From Phreatobacter stygius (GTDB lineage Bacteria; Pseudomonadota; Alphaproteobacteria; Rhizobiales; Phreatobacteraceae), in the NCBI RefSeq assembly GCF_005144885.1, contig NZ_CP039690.1, forward strand, positions 3,299,001-3,363,000: a DNA stretch of 64,000 bases. The letters run 5' to 3'. Below, piece after piece: positions 63,036 through 64,000 of this stretch. Below the pieces are notes generated by a model. The model did not search any database. It saw only the letters and a list, made by a program, of their open reading frames with translations, and was not told the DNA's origin. A program made the position numbers and the translations under genes. The number at the start of each line of letters is the position of its first letter. Position 1 is the first letter of the stretch.

Positions 63036-64000
63036 TCAGGCGTATTGCGGCCTGAGCGCGGGGCCGTCGAGCGACACGACGCGCGTGCCGGTGAGCAACT
63101 GCACGGCGACGATGAGGAAGGCCATGTTATAGGCGAATTCGGCATTGCAGGACGACACCCAGCCGTCACCGGTCTGATACATGCAGGCGCCTTGGCAGAG
63201 CTGCAGCACCGGGCAGGTCGGACACTCCTTGCGGGCCGACCAGCGCCAGGAGGTATTGAGCCTGACCTTGTCCATCGCCATGACATGGCCGATGCGATGC
63301 GGCCCCTTGGTCGAGACGTTCTGGCAGGTGCCGACATTGCCGAGCAGGTCGACGGCGAGCTGGTCTTCCCGATCCATTCCGCATTTCTGCCCGAGCACCG
63401 ACGAGGGGCGCTGCCGAAGGATAGAGTTCATGCAATCCCTGACCTTGCGCTGAAAGGCCGGGACCTTGGTGAGCGCGCCCGTCATGACGCCGTCCACGAC
63501 ACGGCTTGTCAGCTCGGCGAGCTGCGCCGGAGAGAACCTCGAGGTCGGGTCGCCTTCGTTGTACTCGTGGACGACCCCCTCGAAGCTCACCACAAGCTCG
63601 GGCCGGTCCAAACGCTTGCGCAGCCACGTCGTGACAGCGACAGGGTCGCTCGACACGGGCGTGAGCACGGCGTTGATGGACAGGCGATGGCCGAACGTGT
63701 CTGCCGCATAGCGCCACAGGTCCAGGACTTCGGGATCGTCCAGTGGGTCGGGACCACGGATGCCCTGACCGGGGCCATCATGGGAGATCGCGAAGTGGAA
63801 CCCCCATTCCCGCATCCGGTCCAGGCGCTCGCGCGTCATCAGCGGCTTGTCGCCCTCGCGAGACCCGTTCGTAACCGTGCCGAATTCTGCTTGCGGGAAC
63901 CGCGCCCTGAGAGCCGGCGCAAGAACTTCGATCTTGTGCCAATACAACAGCGGTTCGCCGCCCCAGAATTCGATGCGGGTCAGGCTCGAAGGATCGAGCC
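63036..64000 (-). CDS. Radical SAM/SPASM-domain protein, 5' part outside window
   Basis: About 321 codons are visible; the start lies beyond 64000, so the N-terminal CxxxCxxC cluster motif is not seen. The visible part has the radical SAM strand FWGGEPLLYW, TVTNGSREGD, HFAISHDGPGQG, and a C-terminal SPASM domain with Cys in QKCGMD, GTCQN, CPTCPVLQLCQGAC and SSCNAEF for extra iron-sulfur clusters. Such proteins are maturases of sulfatases or of ribosomal peptides (RiPPs). Base composition looks less GC-rich than the tail genes. It has its own terminator. Confidence 0.88.
   Translation of the reverse strand, partial: LDPSSLTRIEFWGGEPLLYWHKIEVLAPALRARFPQAEFGTVTNGSREGDKPLMTRERLDRMREWGFHFAISHDGPGQGIRGPDPLDDPEVLDLWRYAADTFGHRLSINAVLTPVSSDPVAVTTWLRKRLDRPELVVSFEGVVHEYNEGDPTSRFSPAQLAELTSRVVDGVMTGALTKVPAFQRKVRDCMNSILRQRPSSVLGQKCGMDREDQLAVDLLGNVGTCQNVSTKGPHRIGHVMAMDKVRLNTSWRWSARKECPTCPVLQLCQGACMYQTGDGWVSSCNAEFAYNMAFLIVAVQLLTGTRVVSLDGPALRPQYA

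Overview
The window is high-GC, densely coded DNA from an alphaproteobacterium. The order Hyphomicrobiales (Phreatobacter/Bosea/Bradyrhizobium-like) is an inference from class I lysyl-tRNA synthetase, single-copy housekeeping genes such as prmA, hslO and apaG, and many short ArsR/MarR/LysR-controlled transport and catabolic units. I could not assign a genus. No rRNA, tRNA or CRISPR array was seen. Layout: 1-5.0 kb holds the end of an APH-family kinase gene, an SDR, an ArsR-controlled MFS exporter with two perfect 16-bp operators, a Bcr/CflA-type MFS transporter and apaG. 5.1-15.2 kb holds a CDP-alcohol phosphatidyltransferase pseudogene, DUF952, a LexA-like S24 repressor, lysK, phzF, an MFS transporter, an ogt-araC-VOC-SRPBCC run and two exported proteins. 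15.4-26.98 kb holds a PaaG/PaaH/PaaI-like beta-oxidation operon, hslO, an L,D-transpeptidase, the UvrD/PcrA helicase, a decayed hicA with surviving hicB, prmA and a penicillin acylase. 27-44.3 kb holds a GST, an NTF2-like protein, an arginase-family enzyme, a diguanylate cyclase divergent from a chemoreceptor, an ArsR-SRPBCC pair, a DUF1127-GNAT frame divergent from a LysR gene, glutathione reductase, a tctC-tctB-tctA importer, DUF2059, rpiA and nadE. 

44.5-56.4 kb: an outer-membrane beta-barrel gene ends in a strong terminator hairpin. A complete group II intron (class C by site and architecture, 45499 to about 47335) is inserted seven bases after the hairpin, between that gene and the convergent type II DAHP synthase gene. 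Then come an exported helical protein, an EamA transporter, and a cluster of MBL hydrolase, cytochrome P450 and fumarylacetoacetate hydrolase divergent from MarR and maleylacetoacetate isomerase. That cluster resembles the lower homogentisate pathway, but no ring-cleavage dioxygenase is in the window. 

56.6-62.8 kb, on the minus strand, is a compact P2-type contractile tail cassette in the order sheath (FI), tube (FII), E, E', tape measure (T), U, X, D. No capsid, terminase, lysis or integrase genes are visible. Next to the sheath gene, behind its own terminator, lies a radical SAM/SPASM protein (63036 to the window end) where a P2-like phage would carry fibre and baseplate genes. This pairing of a contractile tail with a peptide-modifying radical enzyme is the best candidate in the window for an undescribed system. 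The needed neighbours lie beyond base 64000, so it remains a hypothesis.
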